Below, in pieces: positions 17,739 through 25,606 of a stretch of 34,836 nt of DNA; position 1 is the stretch's first letter, and each line of letters starts with the position of its first letter. Below the pieces are notes generated by a model that saw only the letters and a list, made by a program, of their open reading frames with translations, was not told the origin of the DNA and did no database searches. Source of the DNA: Bacteroidaceae bacterium (GTDB lineage: Bacteria > Bacteroidota > Bacteroidia > Bacteroidales > Bacteroidaceae). Where the stretch lies: contig CAAGLA010000006.1 of NCBI GenBank assembly GCA_900770655.1, positions 1 through 34,836 on the forward strand. The letters run 5' to 3'. The translations under genes and the position numbers were made by a program.

Positions 17739-20700
17739 TTATAGCTGTGTTCCGCAGTTTTCACAGAACATTCCGTCGGCAGGGTTCTCTGTTCCACAAT
17801 TTGAGCAGAACTTGCCGCTTGCTTTTGCAGCGGGCGCCTGCTGCACGGGCTGTGGCTGCTGAACAGGCTGTTGGTATTGTGGCTGCTGAACAGGCTGTTG
17901 AGCATACTGCTGCTGAACCGGTTGCTGCATCTGTTGGAAACCACCGGGAACACCACCCATAGCCTGTGCAAAGCTCTGCGAGTCGGTTTGGTGAGCACGT
18001 GTTGTGTAGTTGAGTGCCTGCTGCTGGTTAGCGTCCATACGGCTCTGCTGGTGCATTGCATTCTCACGGTACTCGTTCTTCATAGCCACAGCATCGTCGT
18101 AACGTTGCTGCTGGTTTGCCATATTTGCACCGGCGATACCCATCATACCCTGCTGCATCATCTTCATCATCTCCATCATCTGCTGCTGGTTCTGGTTGCC
18201 TTGTGTCTGTTGCATCTGCAGCATCTGTTGGTAGAGCTTAGCCTGTTCGGCCTGCTGTTTCTGCAACAACTCGTTCTCCTTGCCGCTGCCAAGTGCCTGT
18301 GAAAGAGCAACCTGTCCCTCGCCTTGCAATTGAGCTATTTGTTTTGCAGCTATGGCTGCTGCGTCCATATTCGCCTCGACGTTGTCCTTGTTCATCTGTG
18401 CCTGAATATCCATACTATGGAGATTCTCGGCACTACGGTTCGCCTCTTGCTGCTTTTTGAGGTCGCCTTCCATCATCATAGCCATAGTGTCCAGCTTCTG
18501 CTGGTGTCTTTGTGCATCTATGTTGGCATCGTCGAACTTGTCTTGGCGTGCGCGGTCGTATGCTGTCTGCTCGTCTTGACGGCGCATTGCAGCCTCACGC
18601 TCTGTCTGCTGCCAGTCGGCATCGCGCTGGCGCTGCTGGCGGTTGAAGTCGGCATCTTGCCTGCGCTCGTCTTTCTCAAAGTCGTAGTCGTCTTCGCGGC
18701 GGCGGTTCTCGAACTTGTAGTCGTCGAGTTTGCGTGCTGTGTCGAGCTCAACATCGGTCATCTGGTTCTCGTGCTGTGCTCTTGCCATATCTTGGCTCAT
18801 TTCGCGCTGCAGTCTCTCGTCTTCTATCTGCCACTCGCGCTCGCGCTCTTCGTCTTCTATGCCCCAGTTGCGGCGGCGTGCAAGGTCTTCGCGCTCCCAG
18901 TCGTGGTCTTGCTTCATATCGTCGAGAGCCCACTCGGCTTTCAGGCGTGCATCGCTCACGCTCTGCATATTCTGAATGCGCATAATCTCTGTTATGCTCT
19001 CGCGCTGTATCTTGTTCTGCTCGAGTGCATCTTGCAGAATCTCAAGCTCTTCGTCCTTTACAAGGCCGCTCTTCTTAAGGTCTATATATGCCTGACGCTC
19101 GTCTTCGTCGCTCTTGGCCTCGCGTATACGTTTCTGTGCGTTGAGAAGGAGCACGAACTGTTCAAGCTCGTCGTCGTGCAGCATCTGGTCCTTGTTAATC
19201 TGCTGCAGAGCATAGCGCAGGTCTTCCTCGTTGGTCGCTTCCTGAATTGTCTGCTTGTTGGTCTCAATGGCAAGACGGTTGCGGAACTCGCCTGTACGTT
19301 GCAGGTAGTCGAGCTCTTTTTCGGTGCAGTAGAGTTCTTTCTCTACATTGCGGAAACGGTCGAAGTCTTCGTTGCGGTCGGTAATCTGCAGTACCTGTGC
19401 ACACTCAATGCCGAAGAGCTGCTGGTTTATTATGCCTGCTATCTGCAATTTGAGGTTCTCTACCATTGTCGGCTCAAGGCCTTCGCGCTGGTAGTCGACA
19501 TTGCGGAGGTTTTGGCGCAAGCTGTTCTCGACGGTGCTGTTGAGCATATTGAAGAAGTCGTTGCTTGTGCAGGTGTTCCTGTCGGCAAGGTAGTTTGTGG
19601 CGAATGTACTGATATCGGTTACCTTCAACTGCAGCATAACACCTATCTGTACATCGAAAATGCCTACAGGTATTGTGTATGGTGTGTACTGTATGCCGCT
19701 TTCGGTAACAGTGCCGCCGAAGCTGAGCGAAATGTTGCGCTTGCTCACAAGTATGATAGACATAACAGGTTCGGGGTTCTTGGCCTTGAGAGCCTTTTCA
19801 ACCTCGCTTTTCAAACGGCGTATACGCTCTTCGTTATCGCGGTTTGTTTTCTCCTTTTTAGCGGGTGTGGCTCCAAAGATGAACTCCCAGCCACGACGCA
19901 AGAAACCACCGGCAATACCCAAAAGACCACCGCGCTCGGCAACAGTCTGGGGCTTTTTGTTGGCCTCGGCAGCCGCACGTTTCTCCTTGTCTTGTTTTTC
20001 CATTTCGGCATAGAGTTTTTCGAACTCTTGCTTCATAAGTTGCTCGCTACGCTGTGGCACATTGTAGGCACCGGCATCCATTGTGGCTACAAGGGCGCCG
20101 TTGACAAATATCATCGCTTGGCAACCTTCCTGAATTATGAAACCGTTGAGCCCCACAACAGAATCGAGCTCACGCTCTGTTACGCGACGTGCAATCTGTC
20201 CGGGCTGCATACCCCAAATTGCCTTGTTGCGCACAACGTTGAGTTCGTCTTCGTTGTACTCGCTAAGGTTGTATCCTCTTGCTGTTTGGGTGCTGCCCGA
20301 ACCGGCCTGCTGTGGTCCCTGCTGGCCATTCTGCTGTGCATTGCCGCCTTCGGCCTTCATACGCAGGTTGCTCAGCTCGTTCTCGAGTGCAGTGATAGCC
20401 TTCTTAATCTTGGCATTGTTGTCGCCGTTGTCGTTGAGCGCATTCTCAATCTTTGCAATGAGGTCGTTTATCTTGGCTTCGTCGTCGTATGTTATAACAT
20501 CCTTGTGCTCTTTGAGCAACTTCTTCATAGTTGCATTTGCATTCTTTATGGTATATTCGGCCATATTGCGCAAAGTGTCGTATTCGTGCTCCCTCTCTCT
20601 CTGCTGTGAATAGCCCTGAGAGAATGAACCGCCTGTTGCGGCGCTGGCAATACCGGCACCGACGCGTGAGAAGAAACCCTTTTCGCCGGCCTCGGGTGCA

Positions 20701-21005
20701 GGCGCAGCTGCCACCGGTGTTCCACACTTTGTACAGAACTTCTGTCCGGGGTTAAGTACGTTGCCGCATTTGGGGCATTGCGCTCCCATAGCCTTAGTCT
20801 CGGGTGCAGGCGCAGGCGCAGCTGCCACCGGTGTTCCACACTTTGTGCAGAACTTCTGTCCGGGGTTAAGCACGTTGCCGCATTTGGGACATTGCGCTCC
20901 CATAGCCTTAGTCTCCGGTGCAGGCACAGCTGCTACCGGTGTTCCACACTTTGTACAGAATTTCTGTCCGGGATTCAATTGGTTACCACATTTTGTGCAA
21001 TTCAT
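17739..21005 (-). CDS. Large SPFH-like protein with four zinc ribbons
   Basis: The 1088-aa protein has three near-identical N-terminal zinc ribbons (about 3-20, 39-56, 77-94), spaced by a 38-residue unit with Ala/Pro linkers, and a fourth at the C-terminus (about 1066-1088). Between them is an SPFH/band-7-like domain (about 380-590) with SIILVSKRNISLSFGG, then VQIGVMLQLKVTDISTF and a late LQITDRNEDFDRF. A very long coiled coil follows (about 590-900) with repeated WEREDLARRRNW, RQDADF and RDADW words. Last comes a Gln/Met/Pro-rich stretch (about 930-1060). It should oligomerise into a large scaffold. The ATG at 21005 follows a promoter with an upstream motif shared with the 24984 gene. It is the first gene of the array. 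Confidence 0.85.
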   Translation of the reverse strand: MNCTKCGNQLNPGQKFCTKCGTPVAAVPAPETKAMGAQCPKCGNVLNPGQKFCTKCGTPVAAAPAPAPETKAMGAQCPKCGNVLNPGQKFCTKCGTPVAAAPAPEAGEKGFFSRVGAGIASAATGGSFSQGYSQQREREHEYDTLRNMAEYTIKNANATMKKLLKEHKDVITYDDEAKINDLIAKIENALNDNGDNNAKIKKAITALENELSNLRMKAEGGNAQQNGQQGPQQAGSGSTQTARGYNLSEYNEDELNVVRNKAIWGMQPGQIARRVTERELDSVVGLNGFIIQEGCQAMIFVNGALVATMDAGAYNVPQRSEQLMKQEFEKLYAEMEKQDKEKRAAAEANKKPQTVAERGGLLGIAGGFLRRGWEFIFGATPAKKEKTNRDNEERIRRLKSEVEKALKAKNPEPVMSIILVSKRNISLSFGGTVTESGIQYTPYTIPVGIFDVQIGVMLQLKVTDISTFATNYLADRNTCTSNDFFNMLNSTVENSLRQNLRNVDYQREGLEPTMVENLKLQIAGIINQQLFGIECAQVLQITDRNEDFDRFRNVEKELYCTEKELDYLQRTGEFRNRLAIETNKQTIQEATNEEDLRYALQQINKDQMLHDDELEQFVLLLNAQKRIREAKSDEDERQAYIDLKKSGLVKDEELEILQDALEQNKIQRESITEIMRIQNMQSVSDARLKAEWALDDMKQDHDWEREDLARRRNWGIEDEEREREWQIEDERLQREMSQDMARAQHENQMTDVELDTARKLDDYKFENRRREDDYDFEKDERRQDADFNRQQRQRDADWQQTEREAAMRRQDEQTAYDRARQDKFDDANIDAQRHQQKLDTMAMMMEGDLKKQQEANRSAENLHSMDIQAQMNKDNVEANMDAAAIAAKQIAQLQGEGQVALSQALGSGKENELLQKQQAEQAKLYQQMLQMQQTQGNQNQQQMMEMMKMMQQGMMGIAGANMANQQQRYDDAVAMKNEYRENAMHQQSRMDANQQQALNYTTRAHQTDSQSFAQAMGGVPGGFQQMQQPVQQQYAQQPVQQPQYQQPVQQPQPVQQAPAAKASGKFCSNCGTENPADGMFCENCGTQL
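20700..21000 (-). repeat. Tandem zinc-ribbon repeat (114-nt unit)
   Basis: Nearly three copies of a ~114-nt unit encode one zinc ribbon plus an Ala/Pro linker each. Copies two and three are almost identical in DNA, which points to recent duplication; the outermost copy has diverged more (NQLNPG in place of NVLNPG). Copy number could vary between strains. Confidence 0.85.
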
Positions 21006-21049
21006 AGTAGTATTTTTTTTGTTAGTGAATGCTTCTTTACGGTTTTTTA

Positions 21050-21097
21050 CAAAGGTAAATGTTTAAAAAATAACAAACTTGGTCCGAATTGGTCCTT
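21050..21097 (-). promoter_or_regulatory. Promoter and candidate operator of the long array
   Basis: On the minus strand: AAGGACCAAT (21097-21088), a second GGACCAA (21085-21079), TTTG (21077-21074), 16 nt, then TACCTTTG (21057-21050). The start codon at 21005 is preceded directly by AATACTACT. The same AAGGACCAAT and AATACTACT occur upstream of the 24984 gene. GGACCAAT starts 38 nt before the -7 box here and 37 nt there, a distance suited to an activator. Confidence 0.7.
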
Positions 21098-21187
21098 ATT
21101 GCGTTCTTGCCTTGTTTTTTGCTTTTGAAACGGCAATGTTCAATAGCCCCTTCCCCCGGGCATAACCCAAAGAACAAGAGTGAAGAT

Positions 21188-21800
21188 TTTTTCCGTCTCT
21201 TGGCGAGAGATGCAAAATTTGCATTAAAAGATTAGTTTACAGCGCATTGCTACTGCATTTTCTGTTCGTTTTTAAAAAGTTTCCGTAAAATTCGCTTATA
21301 GAACTCCAAAAAGCATTGACAACACCGGTGTTCTATAAAAACACCATTGCAATACACCCGCTAAAGGTAATGTTCTGAATATCCGTCACCGATAAAATTA
21401 CAGCAAACAACAGCCAACCGAAGAATGTTGCTTGCAACTTGTGAGCAAAAGGCTGTTGCGACTAATTTTTACGTGTGACGGGCGTTTTTGTAACTTTTTG
21501 CGCGACAAAAAATTAAGAAAGAGTTGTGTAGAGTAACAAATCACTGTTTAAGGTTGAGGACTGCATTGGAATATAATTGCAAGCTACGCCGGGCAATACA
21601 AAACACCTACGATATTTGCAAAAACATTCAATTAAACATCATCAAAAACAGAGCAAGAATAGAAAAAAGTACCCTCGACGGTTCTTTTACAGTGAAAAAT
21701 ATCCAAGCAAGCTTAATATTTCTCGCTTGTTTCTTAATATTTATGATTTATTTTAGTATTTTTGTAATTAGTTATTGTCTCTCGCCAAGAGACGGAAAAA
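21188..21800. repeat. 613-bp non-coding segment bounded by 23-bp inverted repeat
   Basis: 21188-21210 is the exact reverse complement of 21778-21800. Each arm also contains its own small hairpin (GTCTCT, five bases, AGAGAx). The segment lies in the 854-bp gap between the reverse transcriptase stop and the array promoter and holds no convincing gene. It contains the second copy of the dispersed repeat. No clear target-site duplication flanks it. It may be a MITE-like element, or the arms may pair in an RNA. Confidence 0.7.
21695..21732 (+). repeat. Dispersed 38-nt repeat, copy 2
   Basis: Partner of 106-143 (about 34 of 38 identical). It can form a stem between CAAGC and GCTTG. It lies inside the inverted-repeat-bounded segment, close to its right arm. 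Confidence 0.5.
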
Positions 21801-21859
21801 TAAAACAGCACTGTGTTGCTGTCAAATGATTTGTTTCCAAAAAAATAGATACTCCGCGG

Positions 21860-23548
21860 TTACTGTTCAAACCATTTTTTCAAGATGACAAGCTCCGGAA
21901 TATTGTTGCTTTGCCAGTACCATTTTGCGGGGTCTTTGGTGAGGGTCTCGAAATTTACACTCTCATCTATGAATTGCTCCAGTTCCTTCAGGGTTTGGGA
22001 GCGTCGGTGCCCGCGAAGAAGGTCGGCGGTGGTCATTTCGGAAAGTCCTTTTGCGTAGAAACGCTCCTCTCTCTTGCCACTCGGGCGGCTGTTGAGGTGT
22101 GCGGTGTATAGCTCTTCTATCTTAGCTATGGCCTCGTCGTTTGTCAGGCGGGTGCTGTTTTTGCTGCTGTAGAGCCTGTTTTCTGCGTCAAACAGGTCGT
22201 TTACTATGGTGCGGTATAGCCACTTGTTCGGCAGTGACTTCTTTGCAGCTGAAATGGGGCAGAAACCGTTGAATGCCCCGCTGTTTGCCTTGTTGCCGGC
22301 GAGGTGCTCTGTTGCCAGCCTGTTGTGCGCCACGTTGCGCCCGCGCCCGCGTTTTATGCCGTTCTCTTTTGTTGCGCCCAGCCCGCCAATGGAGGTCTTT
22401 CCTGTGTATACGGCTCTTAGCGCGTCCAAGCAGTAGAGGTTCAGCTCTTTTATGTCGCTATCCCTGTTTATGGTACTCAGAACGAGCGTTGCCCAAGAGT
22501 GCTTGCCGTCGCCCTTGTAGAGGTAGTTGGCTATGCGCAGTTGGGCGCTGCGCAGGCAGCGCATAAGTTCGGCTTCTCTCTCTTCTTTGTTGTTGAGCCT
22601 GCGGGCGGCTCTCACTCTTTTTATGAGGCCGGTGTCTTTTATGGTGCGCTTGTCAATCTCTGCCTGAAAGTGCTTTACCCATTTCTTCGACAATGTAATT
22701 TCGGCTCCCCTTATGTTGTATCCGAGGAACTTCGAGAATTTGTCGCCTGTTATCTCTTCTATCTTCTTGGGGTTTATCTCAAGCCCTTTTTCGGCAAGTA
22801 TATCTGTTATTTTCTCTGTTGCGGCTTCGTAGTCCTTGCCTATATAGATAATATCATCGGAATAGCGCACGTAACAGCCGTTCAGTGTTGAAATTTCCTT
22901 GTCGAGGTCATATAGTATTACATTTGCAAGCCACGAAGATACTGCGCACCCTTGCTTTATCCCCTGATACCGGCTTGTCATCTTTTTGCTACGGCTGTCG
23001 TAATAGACGTCGCTGTTGTAATAGCGGCGCAGAAGCTCTATTACCGACGATTTTCCGTGGTGCTCTTCAATGGTGTCGAGCGCTCTTGTAATATGCTCTC
23101 TCTTTACCGTGTCGAAATATTTGTGTATGTCGAACTTGCGGCCTACGATGTTGCTCGTGCCAATGCCTTCGTTCTTTTTTATGCGCCACGACAGTTCTTT
23201 GACAATCTTCCCAATCCCTATGCCTTCTTGGTAGGAAAGGCAACGCGGGTGTATCATTTCACCCTCGTTTCTTGTGAGCCATTTGTATATGGCAAACAGC
23301 ACCAAGCGGTCCATAGGGGTGTTTATGAAGAAGGTCCTCTCTCCGCCGTCTTCCTTTGGCCTGTAGCCGGTGTGAGGTGGCTCTATAAAGTAGCTGCCGC
23401 TGCCTATCTTCAGGCATAGCTCGGCCCGCCCGTTCGGGTCCTGAATGTATTCGAGGTACTCGTCGGGTATGCCTTTCTTTATTCCGTGCTCAATGACCTC
23501 GCTCCATAGATTTATATCGAGGAAGAGCGACCTTAGGATACTGTCCAT
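21860..23548 (-). CDS. Reverse transcriptase, not group II intron type
   Basis: The 562-aa protein has RT blocks in order: GYRPKEDGGERTFFINTPMD (61-80), HPRCLSYQEGIGIG (100-113), catalytic Asp140 in KFDIHKYFD, QGIKQGCAVSSWLANV (195-210), the active site YSDD (229-232), GLEINPKK (255-262) and FLGY (274-277). Block 4 has SS where most RTs have SP. The ~260 residues after the thumb are helical and basic (GRGRNVAHNR) with no maturase or HNH domain I can see, so a group II intron is unlikely. No retron-like VTG or diversity-generating target gene is evident. It best fits the uncharacterised bacterial RT groups, several of which are anti-phage. It follows the zinc-ribbon/GYF_2 gene in one unit with a structured gap. 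Confidence 0.88.
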   Translation of the reverse strand: MDSILRSLFLDINLWSEVIEHGIKKGIPDEYLEYIQDPNGRAELCLKIGSGSYFIEPPHTGYRPKEDGGERTFFINTPMDRLVLFAIYKWLTRNEGEMIHPRCLSYQEGIGIGKIVKELSWRIKKNEGIGTSNIVGRKFDIHKYFDTVKREHITRALDTIEEHHGKSSVIELLRRYYNSDVYYDSRSKKMTSRYQGIKQGCAVSSWLANVILYDLDKEISTLNGCYVRYSDDIIYIGKDYEAATEKITDILAEKGLEINPKKIEEITGDKFSKFLGYNIRGAEITLSKKWVKHFQAEIDKRTIKDTGLIKRVRAARRLNNKEEREAELMRCLRSAQLRIANYLYKGDGKHSWATLVLSTINRDSDIKELNLYCLDALRAVYTGKTSIGGLGATKENGIKRGRGRNVAHNRLATEHLAGNKANSGAFNGFCPISAAKKSLPNKWLYRTIVNDLFDAENRLYSSKNSTRLTNDEAIAKIEELYTAHLNSRPSGKREERFYAKGLSEMTTADLLRGHRRSQTLKELEQFIDESVNFETLTKDPAKWYWQSNNIPELVILKKWFEQ

Positions 23549-23563
23549 TCTTTTTACAAAAAA

Positions 23564-23665
23564 CCAATCCCACCGGCGCGGAGCATAACTTCAGTCATTT
23601 AGATGACTCAAGCGTCTGCAATGGCCATTGCAGACGCTTGAGTTCAGTCTTGCCGGCCGGATTGG
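23564..23665 (-). ncRNA. Nested palindromic RNA structure before the reverse transcriptase
   Basis: An outer stem pairs 23564-23570 with 23659-23665, then 23573-23577 with 23652-23656. Inside is a perfect 38-bp palindrome (23606-23643). A smaller stem (23593-23598 with 23603-23608) competes with one edge of it. On the minus strand the outer stem is followed by TTTTTT, and the RT start codon comes 16 nt after the stem. It could be a large intrinsic terminator after the zinc-ribbon gene, or a structured RNA used by the reverse transcriptase. The sequence alone does not decide. Confidence 0.5.
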
Positions 23666-23691
23666 AAAAACCTGCTCGGGTTGTTGCCTTT

Positions 23692-24984
23692 TTAGCGTTT
23701 GTATTCGCGGTAGTTGAATACTCCGCTGTCGAAGAACTTCTCTACGCAGTACGAGAGTGCTATTCCGCCGTTGAAGTTATTGTCGAACACTATATTGGCT
23801 ATTTCGGTAATGCACTCTTCTCTCGACATTGTTCTGCCGTAATAGTCGCAGCAGCGGAGCCCGAGGTATTTTACCATTGTCATCATTGACGAGAATGCAC
23901 CGTCGCCCATATAGGCATTCAAGAACTTTGGCGGCAAAATAAGAAATTTGCCATCGCTCACGTGGCGGTCTGTTGTCTGGCGTCTGTTGTTGTACTTGGT
24001 AATGGCGCGCAGCAGCTCTCTGTCGTCGTTTGCCATTGCAATTTCGTTGATTATTGAATTAAGGTCGGCATAGACGTTGTTGAGCTTTTTGGAACGTGAA
24101 AGTTCCCAGTTCTTGGCTGCACGTGGCTTGCTGTCAAAGTAGTTCTTCATCGACTGGAGGTCAAATGTTGCCATTTCGGCTGCTGTCTCCTTGCTCCACC
24201 AGCCTTTGCGTATACGGTATGTGGTAGAGTTCTTGTTCTGTGTCCTGCTCAAATATTCATAGTTGCGCAGAAGAATGGTCCATATATGGTCGTAGTAATG
24301 GAGGTGTATGGCTTTTATGTATTTGTCTGTGTCGAATTCCTTTTCGTTCCTGAAGCCCATCTCTACAAATTTGGGCAGAACCCAACTGCGGTTCAGGTTC
24401 AGGGTCTCTATATATGTCTGTCCTTTTATATCTTGGCACAAATCGGTAAGGTCGTTGCCGTGCATTTGCTGCATTGCTATTAGCTCTGCTTGCCTGTTGA
24501 TTTGCTGCATTGCCATTAGCTCTGCTTGCCTGTTGAATTCCTGCATTGCCATTAGCTCTGCTTGCTTGTTGATTTCGGCATCTTGCTGCATTGCCATTAG
24601 CTCTGCTTGCCTGTTGATTTCGGCATCTTGCTGTGGTGCAAGGCAATGCGGCATTGCGGGAGCACCGGGCATAGCCGGTGGCATAGGCGGCATTGAAGGC
24701 ATAGGAGGCGGGGCCACCGTAAACAACGCTTTCAGCTCTTCTATACTACCCGCAAATTCCCAATTGGCCATACCTTCTTTCCAAGCGTATGTCTCTTTGG
24801 TTATTATACCCTGTTTTTTCAACTCGGCAAGCTGCTCCATAGGGTAGGGGCCGGCCTGCGCGCCATTAAGTACCAAGTAGTAGTTGCTCACGTTCTGTGG
24901 CTTTTCTACAAGTTGTGAACCACAATTAAGGCAGAACTTTTCGTTGTTGTAAAACTCTAGTCTGCAATGAGGACAAAATTTCAT
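23692..24984 (-). CDS. Zinc-ribbon and GYF_2 protein upstream of the reverse transcriptase
   Basis: The 430-aa protein starts with a zinc ribbon (C4, C7, C18, C21). A GYF_2 domain follows (about 34-87: YYLVLNGAQAGPYPMEQL, TYAWKEGMANWEF), very like the one ending the SPFH protein at 14887. Next are a Pro/Met run (about 91-115), four short repeats built on NRQAELMAMQQ (about 119-172), and a ~250-residue helical domain of unknown family. The ATG at 24984 is chosen over a start 23 codons upstream because the ribbon begins there, the leader AATACTACT matches that of the 21005 gene, and the upstream stretch would place the start in the untranslated leader. It probably connects the RT to the scaffold proteins. 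Confidence 0.8.
   Translation of the reverse strand: MKFCPHCRLEFYNNEKFCLNCGSQLVEKPQNVSNYYLVLNGAQAGPYPMEQLAELKKQGIITKETYAWKEGMANWEFAGSIEELKALFTVAPPPMPSMPPMPPAMPGAPAMPHCLAPQQDAEINRQAELMAMQQDAEINKQAELMAMQEFNRQAELMAMQQINRQAELIAMQQMHGNDLTDLCQDIKGQTYIETLNLNRSWVLPKFVEMGFRNEKEFDTDKYIKAIHLHYYDHIWTILLRNYEYLSRTQNKNSTTYRIRKGWWSKETAAEMATFDLQSMKNYFDSKPRAAKNWELSRSKKLNNVYADLNSIINEIAMANDDRELLRAITKYNNRRQTTDRHVSDGKFLILPPKFLNAYMGDGAFSSMMTMVKYLGLRCCDYYGRTMSREECITEIANIVFDNNFNGGIALSYCVEKFFDSGVFNYREYKR
24468..24630 (-). repeat. Short tandem repeat inside the GYF_2 gene
   Basis: Four in-frame copies of a ~36-48-nt unit encode NRQAELMAMQQ-like segments, two of them extended by DAEI. The near-identity of the DNA suggests slippage or recent duplication, so length variation is likely. 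Confidence 0.8.
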
Positions 24985-25050
24985 AGTAGTATTTTTATAT
25001 GTGTCAGTCGTCTTTTCTCTTTTAAAATGGTTTTTTAATACCATAAACTG

Positions 25051-25097
25051 CAAATATATGCTGTGTTGAATTATAAAACAAGTTTATATTGGTCCTT
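25051..25097 (-). promoter_or_regulatory. Promoter and candidate operator of the GYF_2-RT unit
   Basis: On the minus strand: AAGGACCAAT (25097-25088), TTG (25081-25079), 20 nt, TATATTTG (25058-25051), a perfect Bacteroidetes promoter. The upstream motif and the AATACTACT before the start codon repeat those of the long array. It shares the intergenic region with divergent groES. Confidence 0.75.
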
Positions 25098-25171
25098 TTC
25101 TCTTTTTGCAAAGATTTTAGTGGCTTGTGCTGTTTTGTAACGGTGTGTTTCTGCCAAAATGTCATTTGCGC

Positions 25172-25202
25172 TTTGTCGCTCAAAAAATAATACGTAAATT
25201 TG
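25172..25202 (+). promoter_or_regulatory. Promoter of groES-groEL
   Basis: TTTG at 25172-25175, 19 nt, TAAATTTG at 25195-25202. The leader of ~110 nt contains a hairpin (TGCGCC with GGCGCA, about 25256-25275). No CIRCE-type operator is present, so HrcA control is not supported here. Confidence 0.7.
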
Positions 25203-25315
25203 TCACTGTTTGCGTTGCCGAACCTTTTTGGCACGCTTTTGGTTATTATAATAATGTGCGCCTGTTTTTGGCGCATTGGCTTATACAATAACAATATTTT
25301 AAAAAAGATATAACT

Positions 25316-25588
25316 ATGAACATCAAACCATTGGCAGACAGAGTGCTCATTTTGCCTCAGCCTGCAGAAGAGAAGACAATTGGCGGTATAATAATCCCCG
25401 ACACGGCAAAGGAAAAACCATTGAAGGGTAAAGTGGTTGCTGTGGGCAGCGGTACAAAAGAGGAAGAGATGGTAATTGCTGTGGGCGACAGTGTGCTCTA
25501 TGGCAAGTATGCCGGAACAGAACTTGAGTTCGAAGGTGAGAAATATTTGATTATGCGTCAGAGCGACGTTCTTGCAATTTTAGGATAA
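25316..25588 (+). CDS. groES: Co-chaperonin GroES
   Basis: The 90-aa protein is a full-length Hsp10. It shows NIKPLADRVLI at the start, the mobile loop around EEKTIGGIIIPDTAKEKP (residues 19-36), GKVVAVGSG, and the ending YLIMRQSDVLAIL. Seven subunits cap the GroEL cavity in the cytosol. It lies 18 nt before groEL in the usual order, under a clear promoter. Confidence 0.98.
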   Translation: MNIKPLADRVLILPQPAEEKTIGGIIIPDTAKEKPLKGKVVAVGSGTKEEEMVIAVGDSVLYGKYAGTELEFEGEKYLIMRQSDVLAILG

Positions 25589-25606
25589 TAAAAAAAGTAT
25601 ATAACT

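Noticed and set aside
18324..20609. Plus-strand open frame of 761 codons
   Set aside because: It lies wholly opposite the large SPFH-like gene. Its translation is Leu/Val/Cys-rich without domains, as expected from the reverse of Gln/Glu/Asp/Arg-rich coding sequence.
21860..23548. Group II intron or diversity-generating retroelement
   Set aside because: No maturase or HNH domain, no intron-like RNA domains, and no template/variable repeat pair or target gene were seen.
24468..24630. CRISPR-like array
   Set aside because: The repeats are in-frame coding units without spacers.
25098..25315. CIRCE operator upstream of groES
   Set aside because: No TTAGCACTC/GAGTGCTAA inverted repeat is present.
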